Source: Sideroxydans sp. | GTDB taxonomy: Bacteria; Pseudomonadota; Gammaproteobacteria; Burkholderiales; Gallionellaceae | NCBI GenBank assembly: GCA_027310725.1 | Contig: DAIDAG010000027.1 | Coordinates: 26,057 to 90,056, forward strand | Length of the DNA stretch: 64,000 nucleotides | Reading direction: 5' to 3' | Part shown: positions 47,271 to 57,464 of the stretch, piece after piece | Position numbering within the stretch: position 1 is the first letter of the stretch | Layout of the letters: each line of letters opens with the position of its first letter | Program-made: the position numbers and the translations under genes | The notes under the pieces: generated by a model | Told to the model about the DNA's origin: nothing | The model's input: only the letters and a program-made list of their open reading frames with translations | Databases searched by the model: none

Positions 47271-50014
47271 GGATGAGTGGCTTCTTCATGTTCGATCGAG
47301 GGCGGCTCGGTCAACGGCAATGCGAAATGCAATGCCGCGCCGCCTGATGGCAGATTGTCCGCCCACATCCTTCCGCCGTGCGCCTGCACGATGGCGCGAC
47401 AGATCGTCAGGCCCAGACCCGCACCGCCCTGGCTGCCTTCCCTGGCGACGCGGTGGAATTTCTCGAAGATGCGCTCTTCTTCCCCCGCCGGGATCCCCGG
47501 ACCATGATCGGAAACGGTCACCACCAATTCGTCCCGGTCAGTCGCGGCGGATATTTCGATGGCGGTGCCGGGCGGCGTGTACTTCACCGCGTTCTCCAGC
47601 AGGTTCGCAAACACCCGCTCCATCATCAGGCTGTCGATCTCGACCAAAGGCAGATCGCGCGGCAACCTGACGCTGACCGGATGATGGTCCATGCGCGAGC
47701 TCATGCCTGCCAGCGCCCCGCCGACGACCTCTTCCAGCGGCTGCCATTGCCGGTTCAGCACGACCGCGCCCGCCTCCAGCCGCGCCATGTCCAGCAGGTT
47801 GTTCGCCAGCCCTGCCATGCGCACGGCCTCCTCGTAAATGGACTGGCCGAGTTCACGGCGCGCATGGTCGTCGAGCCGGTCGCTGTCGCGCAGCAGGCTG
47901 CTGGAGGCGCCAACGATCGCGGCCAGCGGGGTGCGCAGGTCATGCGAGATCGCCGACAGCAGGGTATTGCGCAACTGCTCCGTCTCCATCTTCAACTGGA
48001 CGCGCTGCGCTTCCGCCGCCAGCCTGACCCGCTCCAGGGCCAGCGCGATCTGGCTGACAAAGGTTTCCAGCAGCCGCTGTTGTTCCGGCGGCGCGATCCG
48101 CGCCGGGTTGAGCAGCAACAGGGCCAGCACACCTATCATTCCCGAGGAGGCTTGCAGCGGCAGGTAGACCAATTCGCCTCCCGGCAGCGTGTCCGTCCCT
48201 TGTCCCGCCATCTGCCCATGGTCGTACACCCATTGCGCCACGCTCAGGTCGCTGCCATGGCAGGATTGCGGCTCGCCCTCGCCCTTCGGATAAACGATGC
48301 GCCCCGTCTCGTTGGGCAACAGCACGGCCGCCTGGACTTCAAACACATCCGCCACATGCCTGACCGCGATGCGCAGGATGTTTTCCTCGCCGCGCGTCGC
48401 CGCCAGTTCGCGGCTCAGGGCATACAGCGAAGCGATACGCCGCTCGCGGTGGCCGGCGACCCTGGCCTGGTGGCGGGTGCTCACCGTCATGCCGCTGATC
48501 ACCAGTGCAACCAGCAGCATCACGGCGAAGGTGACCAGGTATTGGCTGTCCGAGACCGCAAAACTGAAGCGCGGCGGCACAAAGAAGAAATCGAACGACA
48601 CCACGCCCAGGAATGAACTCAACACCGACGGGCCGCGCCCGTAGCGCGCGGCGACCACCACCACGCCCAACAGGTAAACCATGATCAGGTTGGCCAGGTC
48701 GAAATGGTCGTATATGACCCAGGATATGCCCGTGCTGATGGCCGTTGCCACAACGGCCCACAAGTAGCCGACGCGCCACTTGAACATCGTTTGCTGCTCC
48801 TCGGAGGCGAGCCCGAGATACAGGCGGCTGCGCGAGAAATAGGGATTCTCCCTCGCCTGGGACAGGAAGTCGGATTCTTTCCCCACCACATGGATATCGA
48901 TGTCCTTGGCCTGGCGGATGATGGCATCGACTAGCGAACCGAACAGCCAGCGCTTCCATTCCGGCCGTGTCGGCTTGCCCAGCACGATGCGCGTGGCGTT
49001 GCGGGTACGGGCATAGGCGATCAATTCCTCTGCCAGCTGGTAGCCGCTCAGCGTGGCGGTCTCCGCACCCAGTTCCTCCGCCAGTTTCAGCGTGCGCAAT
49101 ATGGCATCGCGCTGTTCCCTGGAAAGCCGCTGCAGTTTCGCGGTCTCGACATACACCACGATCCACTCCGCCTTCAGCAACTGCGCAAGACGATACGCCG
49201 CACGCACCAGGTTCTCGGCAGTGCCGCCCGGCCCGATGCAGACCAGCAGGCGCTCCTTGACCTGCCACACGTTCTGGATGGCGTGGTCTTCGCGATAGTC
49301 GCGCATCTGCGCGTCCACCCGGTCCGCCGTGCGCCGCAACGCCAGCTCGCGCAACGCGATCAGGTTGCCCTTGCGGAAGAAATTCTTCGCCGCGCGCTCC
49401 GCCTGCTGGGGCAGGTAGACTTTTCCTTCCTTCAGCCGCTGCAGCAATTCGTCGGGAGGCAGGTCGATCAGCTCGATCTCGTTGGCGCTCTCGATCACCG
49501 CATCGGGAACGGTCTCCCAGACCGGGATGCCGGTGATCTGGGAAATGATGTCGTTCAGACTCTCGATGTGCTGAACGTTGACCGCGGTATAGACGTCGAT
49601 CCCCGCATCCAGCAATTCCTCCACGTCCTGCCAGCGCTTCGCATGCCGCGAACCGGGCGCGTTGGAATGCGCCAGTTCGTCCACCAGAATCAGCGCCGGA
49701 TGGCGCTTGAGCGCGGCATCCAGGTCGAACTCGCGCAACGTTGCGTTCTGGTAATTCACCGCGCGCAGCGGCAGGAGCTCCAGCCCTTCCAGCAGTTGCT
49801 CCGTCTCGGCGCGCTGGTGCGTTTCCACATAGCCCGCCACCACGTCCAGGCCTTCGGCGCGGCGCTCGCGCGCGGCCAGCAACATGCCGAAGGTCTTGCC
49901 GACGCCGGCGGAAGCGCCGAAGAATATCTTCAGGCGCCCGCGGCGGCGGATCGCTTCGGCGCGCTGCACCTTTTCCAGCAGCGCATCGGGATCGGGGCGT
50001 TGGTCGGCCATCAT
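47267..50014 (-). CDS. kdpD: Osmosensitive K+ sensor histidine kinase KdpD
   Basis: A 915-residue kinase with full domain order: N-terminal KdpD domain with Walker A GASAGVGKT (33-41), a USP-like domain (about 250-375), a four-TM DUF4118 region (about 410-510), a GAF domain (about 530-660), the dimerisation domain with His 691 in ISHDLRTPLAAIVG, and the ATPase domain with NLLENAVKYTP, DHGPGIP and GAGLGLTICRAI. It senses low potassium and salt stress. corA lies 13 bases upstream, which suggests one transcript. Confidence 0.96.
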   Translation of the reverse strand: MMADQRPDPDALLEKVQRAEAIRRRGRLKIFFGASAGVGKTFGMLLAARERRAEGLDVVAGYVETHQRAETEQLLEGLELLPLRAVNYQNATLREFDLDAALKRHPALILVDELAHSNAPGSRHAKRWQDVEELLDAGIDVYTAVNVQHIESLNDIISQITGIPVWETVPDAVIESANEIELIDLPPDELLQRLKEGKVYLPQQAERAAKNFFRKGNLIALRELALRRTADRVDAQMRDYREDHAIQNVWQVKERLLVCIGPGGTAENLVRAAYRLAQLLKAEWIVVYVETAKLQRLSREQRDAILRTLKLAEELGAETATLSGYQLAEELIAYARTRNATRIVLGKPTRPEWKRWLFGSLVDAIIRQAKDIDIHVVGKESDFLSQARENPYFSRSRLYLGLASEEQQTMFKWRVGYLWAVVATAISTGISWVIYDHFDLANLIMVYLLGVVVVAARYGRGPSVLSSFLGVVSFDFFFVPPRFSFAVSDSQYLVTFAVMLLVALVISGMTVSTRHQARVAGHRERRIASLYALSRELAATRGEENILRIAVRHVADVFEVQAAVLLPNETGRIVYPKGEGEPQSCHGSDLSVAQWVYDHGQMAGQGTDTLPGGELVYLPLQASSGMIGVLALLLLNPARIAPPEQQRLLETFVSQIALALERVRLAAEAQRVQLKMETEQLRNTLLSAISHDLRTPLAAIVGASSSLLRDSDRLDDHARRELGQSIYEEAVRMAGLANNLLDMARLEAGAVVLNRQWQPLEEVVGGALAGMSSRMDHHPVSVRLPRDLPLVEIDSLMMERVFANLLENAVKYTPPGTAIEISAATDRDELVVTVSDHGPGIPAGEEERIFEKFHRVAREGSQGGAGLGLTICRAIVQAHGGRMWADNLPSGGAALHFALPLTEPPSIEHEEATHP

Positions 50015-50027
50015 TTTCTCGACGGGA

Positions 50028-50993
50028 TCACAGCCAGCCGGACTTCTTGAAGCGGTAGTACAGATAGCTGCAAGTGCCGGTGATCACGAGCAGCGCCAGT
50101 GGATAGCCGTACTCGAGCGACAATTCCGGCATGTTATGGAAATTCATGCCCCATATCCCGGCGAACGCGGTGGCGACGGCGAAGATGCCGGCCCAGGCTG
50201 CCAGGCGTTTGTTGATCTCGTTCTGCTCGATGGATACCGTGGACTGGGATACCAGGATCGCCGTGGTGATGGTGTCGCGTATGGCGTCTATCGTGGAATT
50301 GATGCGCGCCAAGTGGTCGTAGACATCGCGGAAATAATCCTGGGTGGAGGCACACACCGGCGGCACGCGCCCGCCGTACAGCTTCCCGGTCGCCTCCATC
50401 AGCGGCAGGACCGCATGCTTGAGCACCACGACCTTGCGCTTCAGCTCGTACAACTGCTCGATGTTGGATAGGGCGGCATTCTTGTCGAACAAATGCTCCT
50501 CGATGGATTCCAGTTGCGACTCCAGCTCATTGATCACCGGGAAGTAACGGTCCACCACTGCGTCCATCAGGGCATAGAGCACGAAACCCGACCCCAGCCG
50601 CAACAATTCCGGCTCGCGCACGCAGCGTTCGCGCACCCCGAGAAAACCCTGCTTCGTCCGGTTGCGGATCGAAAGGATGAAATTGCGCTCGACGAAGATG
50701 TTGATCTCGCCGACCGTCAACTCGGACTGGTCGGACTCCACGACGTGCATCACCATGAACAGCGTATCGCCATACTCCTCGATCTTGGGCCGCTGGTGGC
50801 CGTGCCGCGCGTCCTCGACCGCCAGATCGTGCAGCCCGAATTCCTTCTGCATCGTCTCAAGCTCCGCGTCGGTCGTGTCGCGCAGCGCCACCCAGACGAA
50901 ACAATCCTTGCGACCGAGATAATCGCTGATCTCTTCGACGGCAAGGTCGGCGAGCTTGACCCCGTTCCGGTAGGCAACACAATTGATGAGCAT
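50028..50993 (-). CDS. corA: CorA-family magnesium/cobalt transporter
   Basis: A 321-residue channel. The long N-terminal cytoplasmic domain is followed by two C-terminal TM helices with the signature GMNFHNMPEL (YGMN-type loop, here WGMN) and a short basic tail. It imports Mg2+ (and Co2+, Ni2+). Its place between the CFA-like gene and kdpD inside the kdp region is unusual. Confidence 0.93.
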   Translation of the reverse strand: MLINCVAYRNGVKLADLAVEEISDYLGRKDCFVWVALRDTTDAELETMQKEFGLHDLAVEDARHGHQRPKIEEYGDTLFMVMHVVESDQSELTVGEINIFVERNFILSIRNRTKQGFLGVRERCVREPELLRLGSGFVLYALMDAVVDRYFPVINELESQLESIEEHLFDKNAALSNIEQLYELKRKVVVLKHAVLPLMEATGKLYGGRVPPVCASTQDYFRDVYDHLARINSTIDAIRDTITTAILVSQSTVSIEQNEINKRLAAWAGIFAVATAFAGIWGMNFHNMPELSLEYGYPLALLVITGTCSYLYYRFKKSGWL

Positions 50994-51031
50994 GGCGGTA
51001 TTTGGTCAGTCTTGAGGACAGCTATCGCGCA

Positions 51032-52186
51032 TCATATCCCCGGGCGTTCCAGCACCAGCCGGAACGCATCCATGCCGCGGTTAAAGAACGAGTAGGACGA
51101 GCCCCACAGATAGAGTCGAAATATCCTGTAAACCTTTTCCCCCCAGCGTTTGACGATCTCCTCACGTTCTGCATCCAGATTCTTCGCCCACTCCCGGCAA
51201 GTCAGGTAATAACTGTGGCGGTCGTTATTGATACTCCTGACCTCCAGGTTCGTTTTGGCGACCTGGGTCAGGAAATCGTGCAGGCAAAAATAGCGGTGAT
51301 TGCCGGGATACACATAACGTGAAATAAAAGTGGGTTTGGAATACTTTTCCCGGAACGAACTGGCATCCAGATATATTTTTCCACCGGGTTTCAACAAACG
51401 CAGGAACTGGCTCACGACAGCCGGATAATCCGGAAGATGCTCCATGACGCCGAGGATGACGATCGCATCATAGGGTTCCGCAGTTGTGTGCTCGTAAAAA
51501 TCGCCGTATATGACTTCGCAGGGGAGGTGCAGCCGCCGGATCAGGTCGTTAATGAACTCCTCCGACTTGCGCGCAATCGTCAGCGCCGTTACGTGTATCC
51601 CCTGCTTCCCGGCATGTTCGACAAACGTTCCCCAGCCGCCACCGACATCCAGCACCCGATCGCCCGGCTTGAGCCCGCAGCTTTGCACGACAAATTCCAG
51701 TTTGCGCCGTTGCGCCGTTTCCAGCGGCTCATCGTCATGTTCAAACACGGCTTGCGAGTAACACCTGCTTCGATCCATGAATTTGAGGTAAAACTCGCTC
51801 TCATAATCGTAATGTTCCTCGATCGCGCGTCGATTCGTATGCACCTGCCCCGAGATCAAAGGCTCGATGCGCCGCCAGATGGAATGCAGCGGGCGTTTAT
51901 CGCTCAAAATCTCGCGGCAGCTGATAACAGCCCAGATATCTCCCTCTATATCCAGGCTGCCATTGATATACGCTTCGGTAAAGCGCAGCTCGTCGAACCG
52001 CGCGATCGCGGTCAATGCATTCTGGTCTTTCAGGGAAATGGTAAATGCAGGATCACCCTCTCCGAACTTGTAAACATTATCGTTCGGTGACCTGACGTTG
52101 AAAGGCACGACGATCTTGCCGGCCAGGTGATCGCGAATCCGCTGTGCCAGCCAGGTTTCGACTATATTTGTTTTAAGCAAGCCCAT
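51032..52186 (-). CDS. CFA-synthase-like SAM-dependent methyltransferase
   Basis: A 384-residue protein from the ATG at 52186 (GGAG 6 bases upstream). The N-terminal lipid-binding-like domain has RFDELRFTEAYINGSLDIEGDIW; the SAM domain has VLDVGGGWGTFVEHAGKQG and DAIVILGVMEHLPDY; and YVYPGNHRYFCLHDF follows. It resembles cyclopropane-fatty-acyl-phospholipid synthases, but the usual GCGWGG is GGGWGT. The reaction may be cyclopropanation or another methylation of membrane lipids. Confidence 0.85.
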   Translation of the reverse strand: MGLLKTNIVETWLAQRIRDHLAGKIVVPFNVRSPNDNVYKFGEGDPAFTISLKDQNALTAIARFDELRFTEAYINGSLDIEGDIWAVISCREILSDKRPLHSIWRRIEPLISGQVHTNRRAIEEHYDYESEFYLKFMDRSRCYSQAVFEHDDEPLETAQRRKLEFVVQSCGLKPGDRVLDVGGGWGTFVEHAGKQGIHVTALTIARKSEEFINDLIRRLHLPCEVIYGDFYEHTTAEPYDAIVILGVMEHLPDYPAVVSQFLRLLKPGGKIYLDASSFREKYSKPTFISRYVYPGNHRYFCLHDFLTQVAKTNLEVRSINNDRHSYYLTCREWAKNLDAEREEIVKRWGEKVYRIFRLYLWGSSYSFFNRGMDAFRLVLERPGI

Positions 52187-52332
52187 GCGAAGCTCCAAAA
52201 AGAACATAACCGTAATCAGGCAGACACCCTCGCCTGCATCATAAGGAATGATATAAGCAGACGCAACGACTCCTTATGTTGGTATGTCCATGCAGCAACC
52301 AGGCATGCTATTGGCCGAATTGCATCTTTCGA

Positions 52333-52545
52333 TCAATTTTCCCGCCTCGGCTTCCTGTTTTCTTTTGCCCGCTTGCTGATGCGCCAGACGAACCAGAAGA
52401 TCGCCGCGATGGTGACGAAGGTCACCGCTTCCATCACCCAGACTATCGTCTGTACATGTTCCCTTTGCGGCATGGCTATTACAGCTTGTGCGTTGTTCGC
52501 CAGCACAGCCAGCGACGCCAGAACCCTCCCCGTGATCCGTTTCAT
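52333..52545 (-). CDS. Small membrane protein, unknown
   Basis: A 70-residue protein from the ATG at 52545, which has GGGGGTGAA before it. A signal-like helix (ITGRVLASLAVLANNAQAVIA) is followed by one TM helix (about 35-53) and a basic tail (ISKRAKENRKPRREN). No family was recognised. It lies between kdpC and the CFA-like gene on the same strand. Confidence 0.5.
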   Translation of the reverse strand: MKRITGRVLASLAVLANNAQAVIAMPQREHVQTIVWVMEAVTFVTIAAIFWFVWRISKRAKENRKPRREN

Positions 52546-52676
52546 TTCACCCCCTTTGGCAATGAAGTACCGATGCGCGCAAGTCGCGTGCTTGTGTTTT
52601 TGTCCACGCGGCAGCAATCATATCCCAGCACAAATCAACTATCACGCCAAAAGGGCGGGCACGAAACCGTGCAGTC

Positions 52677-53249
52677 CTAGCGCATCGCATCCAAAGCCAG
52701 ATTGAGCTCCAGCACATTCACCCTCGGCTCGCCCAGGATGCCGAACTGACGGCCTTCGGTGTGTTCCGCCACCAGCTTGCGCAAGGCATCCGGTTCGAGG
52801 TTGCGCACCCGTGCCACGCGCGCAAGCTGATATTCTGCGGCAGCCGGGCTGATGTGCGGGTCGAGCCCGCTGGCGGACGCGGTCACCAGGTCGACCGGGA
52901 CTGGCTGCACATTACCCGGATCGGCGTCGCGCAGGGCCTGCACCCTCGCTTTCACGGCATCCAGCAAGGCCGGATTGGTCGGCCCCAGGTTCGAGCCGCC
53001 GGAAGCTGTGGGGTTATACGGCATCGGGCCTGTCGCAGAGGGACGGCTCCAGAAATACTTCGGGTCGGAGAACGACTGGCCGATGAGGCTGGAACCCACA
53101 GGCTTGCCGTCTTTCACGATCAGGCTGCCGTTGGCTTTGGCCGGCATGGCCAGCTGCGAGATGCCGGTCACCAGCAAGGGATAAACAATGCCCGTAAGCA
53201 GCGTCAGCAGCAGGAAGCTGGTAACAGCGGGGCGGAATTCTTTGAACAT
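52677..53249 (-). CDS. kdpC: K+-transporting ATPase subunit KdpC
   Basis: A 190-residue subunit with one N-terminal TM helix (about 10-32) and the conserved [42 protein letters not shown] and [21 protein letters not shown] segments. It stabilises the KdpFABC complex. It ends the structural operon. Confidence 0.96.
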   Translation of the reverse strand: MFKEFRPAVTSFLLLTLLTGIVYPLLVTGISQLAMPAKANGSLIVKDGKPVGSSLIGQSFSDPKYFWSRPSATGPMPYNPTASGGSNLGPTNPALLDAVKARVQALRDADPGNVQPVPVDLVTASASGLDPHISPAAAEYQLARVARVRNLEPDALRKLVAEHTEGRQFGILGEPRVNVLELNLALDAMR

Positions 53250-53275
53250 GATTAATCCTTTCTAAAAATCCATCG

Positions 53276-53308
53276 GTAGGGTGGGCACAAACGACGTGCC
53301 CACGCTAC
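53276..53308. repeat. Palindromic repeat between kdpB and kdpC
   Basis: GTAGGGTGGGCAC, a 7-base loop and GTGCCCACGCTAC form a hairpin with one mismatch pair. The right arm contains the stop codon of kdpB. The same GTGGGCAC-N7-GTGCCCAC core occurs between kdpA and kdpB. Confidence 0.65.
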
Positions 53309-55380
53309 GAAACCAGATGCAGCGCAACCAGCAACAGGTCGATCAGCTTGATGCCAACGAAAGGGACGACGAGGCCGCCCAGCCCGTAGATCAGCAGATT
53401 GTTGCGCAGCAATACGTTCGCCCCGATGGCCCGGTATTTCACGCCTTTGAGTGCCAGCGGCACCAGCGCGATGATGATCAGCGCGTTGAAGATCACGGCG
53501 GACAGGATGGCGCTGGACGGCGTTGCCAGTCCCATCACGTTCAGTTTGCCGAGCGCCGGATAGGTGGAAGCGAAAGCCGCCGGAATGATGGCGAAATATT
53601 TCGACACATCGTTCGCGATGCTGAAGGTGGTCAGCGACCCGCGCGTCATCAGCATCTGTTTTCCGGTCTCGACGATCTCGATCAGCTTGGTCGGATTGGA
53701 ATCCAGGTCCACCATGTTGCCGGCTTCCTTGGCTGCCTGCGTGCCGGTGTTCATCGCCACCGCGACATCGGCCTGCGCCAGCGCCGGAGCGTCGTTGGTG
53801 CCGTCGCCGGTCATTGCCACCAGCCGTCCCTGTGCCTGATGTTCGCGGATCAGCTTCAGCTTGGCTTCCGGCGTGGCTTCGGCGAGGAAGTCGTCCACGC
53901 CCGCCTCGGCGGCGATGGCGGCGGCAGTAAGCCGGTTGTCGCCGGTGATCATGATGGTCTTGATGCCCATGCGGCGCAGTTCGGCGAAACGTTCCTTGAT
54001 GCCGCCCTTGACCACATCCTTGAGTTCGATCACGCCGAGCACCTTGAGTCCGTCCGCCACCACCAGCGGCGTGCTGCCGCGGCGCGAGACGGTGTCCACG
54101 ATGGTATTCACCTCCGTGGGGAAAATCCCGCCGAGATCGATCACGTAATCGCGGATCGCATCGGTCGCGCCCTTGCGTATCTGGCGACTTCCCATATTTA
54201 CGCCGCTCATGCGGGTGTGCGCACTGAATGGAACAAAGGTCGCTCCCATCTCGTGAATATAGCGTTCGCGCAGGCCGAATCTCTCTTTGGCCAGCACGAC
54301 GATGCTGCGGCCTTCCGGTGTTTCATCGGCCAGCGAAGCAAGCTGCGCTGCGTCGGCCAGTTCAGCCTCGGTCACGCCGCTCGCATGCAGAAAACTGCTG
54401 GCCTGGCGGTTGCCCAGTGTGATCGTGCCGGTCTTGTCCAGCAGCAGCACATCCACATCTCCCGCGGCTTCCACCGCACGGCCCGACGTGGCGATCACGT
54501 TCTTCTGCAGCATGCGCCCCATGCCTGCCACGCCGATGGCGGAAAGCAAACCGCCGATCGTGGTCGGGATCAGGCACACCAGCAGCGCCACCAGCACGGT
54601 AATGCTGACCGGTTGCCCTGCGCCTGCCACCTCGACGCTGTAGATGGAGAACGGCAACAGGGTGACGATGACGAACAGGAAGATCAGCGTCATCGCCACC
54701 AGCAATATGGTGAGCGCGATCTCGTTCGGCGTCTTCTGGCGCTTGGCGCTTTCCACCATGGCGATCATGCGATCGAGGAAGGTCTCGCCCGGATTGGTGG
54801 TGATGCGCACCACCAGCCAGTCCGACAGCACGCGCGTACCACCCGTCACCGCGCTGAAGTCGCCGCCGGAGGCGCGTATCACCGGCGCGCTTTCGCCGGT
54901 GATGGCACTTTCGTCCACCGACGCCACGCCTTCGATCACTTCGCCGTCGCCCGGAATGAAATCTCCGGCTTCCACCATCACCACATCGTCCTTACGCAAA
55001 CTGGAGCCGGGTGCCAGAACGTACTGTTCTCCATACTTTGGACGCATAAGCTTCTTGGCATGGATGTCGCGCTTGGCACTGCGCATGGCGGCAGCCTGGG
55101 CACGGCTGCGGCCTTCCGCCACTGCTTCGGCAAAATTGGCGAACAGCACGGTGAACCACAACCACAGCGTGATTGCCAGGATGAAGCCGGACGGGGCTTC
55201 GCCATGTCCGGCCAGCGCCTGGAAGAACAATGCCGTGGTCAGCACGCTACCGACCCACACCACGAACATCACCGGGTTCTTCATCTGCTGGCGCGGACTC
55301 AGCTTCCTGAACGAGTCCACCACGGCCTGTTTGACGATGCCGCGCTCAAACAGGGGAAACGGAATTGCTTTAGTTGTCAT
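53305..55380 (-). CDS. kdpB: K+-transporting P-type ATPase catalytic subunit KdpB
   Basis: A 691-residue P-type ATPase. The phosphorylation site is DKTGT (Asp 315), the actuator loop TGES at 161-164, the hinge motif [11 protein letters not shown] and the membrane site [11 protein letters not shown]. It hydrolyses ATP to drive K+ uptake through KdpA. Palindromic repeats flank the gene on both sides. Confidence 0.97.
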   Translation of the reverse strand: MTTKAIPFPLFERGIVKQAVVDSFRKLSPRQQMKNPVMFVVWVGSVLTTALFFQALAGHGEAPSGFILAITLWLWFTVLFANFAEAVAEGRSRAQAAAMRSAKRDIHAKKLMRPKYGEQYVLAPGSSLRKDDVVMVEAGDFIPGDGEVIEGVASVDESAITGESAPVIRASGGDFSAVTGGTRVLSDWLVVRITTNPGETFLDRMIAMVESAKRQKTPNEIALTILLVAMTLIFLFVIVTLLPFSIYSVEVAGAGQPVSITVLVALLVCLIPTTIGGLLSAIGVAGMGRMLQKNVIATSGRAVEAAGDVDVLLLDKTGTITLGNRQASSFLHASGVTEAELADAAQLASLADETPEGRSIVVLAKERFGLRERYIHEMGATFVPFSAHTRMSGVNMGSRQIRKGATDAIRDYVIDLGGIFPTEVNTIVDTVSRRGSTPLVVADGLKVLGVIELKDVVKGGIKERFAELRRMGIKTIMITGDNRLTAAAIAAEAGVDDFLAEATPEAKLKLIREHQAQGRLVAMTGDGTNDAPALAQADVAVAMNTGTQAAKEAGNMVDLDSNPTKLIEIVETGKQMLMTRGSLTTFSIANDVSKYFAIIPAAFASTYPALGKLNVMGLATPSSAILSAVIFNALIIIALVPLALKGVKYRAIGANVLLRNNLLIYGLGGLVVPFVGIKLIDLLLVALHLVS

Positions 55381-55392
55381 GTAAATCTCCTT

Positions 55393-55476
55393 CGCAGGGT
55401 GGGCACGGTTTTAGCGCCACGCGTAAATCGTATGGATATCAAACAGCGTGGGCACACCAAACGTGCCCACCCTGCG
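55393..55476. repeat. Palindromic repeat between kdpA and kdpB
   Basis: CGCAGGGTGGGCACG (55393-55407) and CGTGCCCACCCTGCG (55462-55476) are perfect 15-base inverted repeats. Inside the right end a second hairpin GTGGGCAC-N7-GTGCCCAC (55448-55470) occurs. It belongs to the same family as the repeat at 53276 and fills the gap between the two genes. Confidence 0.65.
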
Positions 55477-55477
55477 T

Positions 55478-57286
55478 TTAATGTGCATTGATCATGTTCA
55501 GGTGTTCGATCACCGGCCCCAGCGCCAGCGCTGGCACAAAATTCAAAGCCCCCACCAGCAGCACCGTGCCGATCAGCAGCCAGACGAACATCTGGGTATG
55601 CGTGGCCATGCTGCCTATGCTGGCGGGGATGCGTTTCTTGGCGGCCAGCGAGCCGGCCAGCGCCAGCACCGGGATCATCAGCCAGATGCGGCCGAAGAAC
55701 ATCTCCAAGCCCAGCGCAACGTTATAGAACGGCGTGTTGGCCGACAATCCGGCGAACGCACTGCCGTTGTTGCCGACGGCGGACGAGAACGCATACAGGA
55801 TCTCGCTGAAGCCGTGCGCGCCGGGATTGGCGACGCCGGCCTTGCCCGCGGCCAGCATGACGGCCAGCGCCGCACCACCGAGGATCAACATGGGTGGAAG
55901 CAGGATCACGAGCGAGGCCATCTTGATGTCGAACGCCTCGATCTTCTTGCCCAGGTATTCCGGCGTGCGGCCTATCATCAGCCCGGCGAGGAACACCGCG
56001 ATCACGGCATACACCAGCATGCCGTACAGGCCGGAGCCGACCCCACCGAAGATCACTTCGCCCAGCTGGATCTGCGCTAGCGGGACCAGCCCGCCCAGCG
56101 GCGTGAAGGAGTCGTGCATCCCATTCACCGCCCCGCAAGAAGCCGCCGTGGTGATGGTGGCGAACAGCGCGGAGTTGACGATGCCGAAGCGTGTCTCCTT
56201 GCCTTCCATGTTGCCGCCGGGCTGCGTAGCAGAAGCATCTTGATCCACACCCAACGCAGTGAAGGCGGGATTGCCCTGCTGCTCGGCGTATTCAGCCACG
56301 GCAAGGAAGCCGACGAACAAAATGGTCATGGCCAGCAAGATCGCCCAACCCTGGCGCGTGTCGCCCACCATGCTGCCGAAGGTGTAGCACAGCGCGGCGG
56401 GGATCAGGAAGATCGCCAGCATCGCCAGGAAATTGGAGAACGGTGTGGGATTCTCGAACGGGTGAGCCGAGTTGGCATTGAAGAAGCCGCCGCCGTTGGT
56501 GCCGAGTTGCTTGATCGCCTCCTGCGACGCCACCGGGCCCTTGGCGATGACCTGCTCTTTGGTTGTCGCCTTTTCGGTGACCGGGTTGCCCGAGGCATCT
56601 TTCAGCGCGTTACCTTCGGCATCCATCTTTGGGTTGTCGTAGGTGATCGTTTCCACCGTGGGTGCGGTTTGATAGGCGGACAGGTTCTGCACCACGCCCT
56701 GGCTGACCAGCACCAGCGCCAGCACGACGGAGAGCGGCAACAATATATAGATGATGCTGCGCGTCATATCCACCCAGAAGTTGCCTATGGTTTCCGTGGT
56801 GTGACGCGCAAAGCCGCGTACCAGCGCCACCAGCACGGCCATGCCGGCGGCGGCAGAGAAGAAGTTCTGTACCGCCAGTGCGGCCATCTGGACGAGATAG
56901 CTCATCGTGGATTCGCCGCTGTAACCCTGCCAGTTGGTATTGGTCATGAAGCTGATCGCGGTGTTGAAAGCGGAGTCGGGACTGACCGCGGCCAAGCCTT
57001 GCGGATTCAAGGGCAGCATACCCTGCAGGCGTTGCATGGCATACACCGCCAGCACGCCGAGCAGCGCGAACCACAACATGGCCAGCGCATAGCGGGTCCA
57101 GCGCATCTCCTGCCTGCTGTCCACGCCGCACAGGCGGTAAAAGAGATTCTCGGCTGGAACCACCCAGCGTACAAACACCGGCAGCTTTCCTTCATAAACT
57201 TGTGCCATGTACCAGCCGAGTGGCTTCGCCAGTGCAAGTAGTACACCGAGGTACAAGGCAATTTGCGGCAATCCGTTGGCGCTCAT
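55478..57286 (-). CDS. kdpA: K+-transporting ATPase channel-like subunit KdpA
   Basis: A 602-residue membrane protein related to Trk/Ktr channels, with ten hydrophobic segments and four pore loops; one selectivity region is visible as LGTNGGGFFNANSAHPFENPTP. ENLFYRLCGVD near residue 46 is also family-typical. It provides the K+ path of KdpFABC. Its ATG overlaps the kdpF stop. Confidence 0.97.
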   Translation of the reverse strand: MSANGLPQIALYLGVLLALAKPLGWYMAQVYEGKLPVFVRWVVPAENLFYRLCGVDSRQEMRWTRYALAMLWFALLGVLAVYAMQRLQGMLPLNPQGLAAVSPDSAFNTAISFMTNTNWQGYSGESTMSYLVQMAALAVQNFFSAAAGMAVLVALVRGFARHTTETIGNFWVDMTRSIIYILLPLSVVLALVLVSQGVVQNLSAYQTAPTVETITYDNPKMDAEGNALKDASGNPVTEKATTKEQVIAKGPVASQEAIKQLGTNGGGFFNANSAHPFENPTPFSNFLAMLAIFLIPAALCYTFGSMVGDTRQGWAILLAMTILFVGFLAVAEYAEQQGNPAFTALGVDQDASATQPGGNMEGKETRFGIVNSALFATITTAASCGAVNGMHDSFTPLGGLVPLAQIQLGEVIFGGVGSGLYGMLVYAVIAVFLAGLMIGRTPEYLGKKIEAFDIKMASLVILLPPMLILGGAALAVMLAAGKAGVANPGAHGFSEILYAFSSAVGNNGSAFAGLSANTPFYNVALGLEMFFGRIWLMIPVLALAGSLAAKKRIPASIGSMATHTQMFVWLLIGTVLLVGALNFVPALALGPVIEHLNMINAH

Positions 57287-57375
57287 CAGAACAACTCCGG
57301 TTTAAGCAAGGCAATGACGAGATAAACCATCAGTAGCAGGGCTACGATGGCGCCGACGATATGAAAGAAGGTCAT
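57286..57375 (-). CDS. kdpF: KdpF, small subunit of the Kdp complex
   Basis: A 29-residue single-TM peptide beginning MTFFHIVGAIVALLLMVY and ending KPELF. The KPE(x)F ending is characteristic of KdpF, a lipid-like stabiliser of the complex. The stop TGA overlaps the kdpA ATG, and the ATG overlaps the stop of another small membrane peptide upstream. Confidence 0.85.
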   Translation of the reverse strand: MTFFHIVGAIVALLLMVYLVIALLKPELF

Positions 57376-57464
57376 TGCGGCCTCCCCAGTTTCTCGATGC
57401 CGTATATCAGCAACACGCTCAGACCGAAGAGAGCCAGAATCAACAATAGATAGAACCAGTCCAT
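57372..57464 (-). CDS. Small membrane peptide upstream of kdpF
   Basis: A 30-residue peptide, one TM helix: start MDWFYLLLILALFGL, then a polar end IEKLGRPQ. It overlaps kdpF by ATGA, and AGGGGA lies 7 bases before its ATG, so it is the first cistron of the kdp operon. Similar MDW(F/L)YL peptides precede kdpF in other proteobacteria as far as I recall; the role is unknown. Confidence 0.6.
   Translation of the reverse strand: MDWFYLLLILALFGLSVLLIYGIEKLGRPQ

Noticed and set aside
52208..52332. 8-bp inverted repeat CATAAGGA / TCCTTATG upstream of the CFA-like gene
   Set aside because: Short arms with a 23-base loop and no T-run; probably chance.
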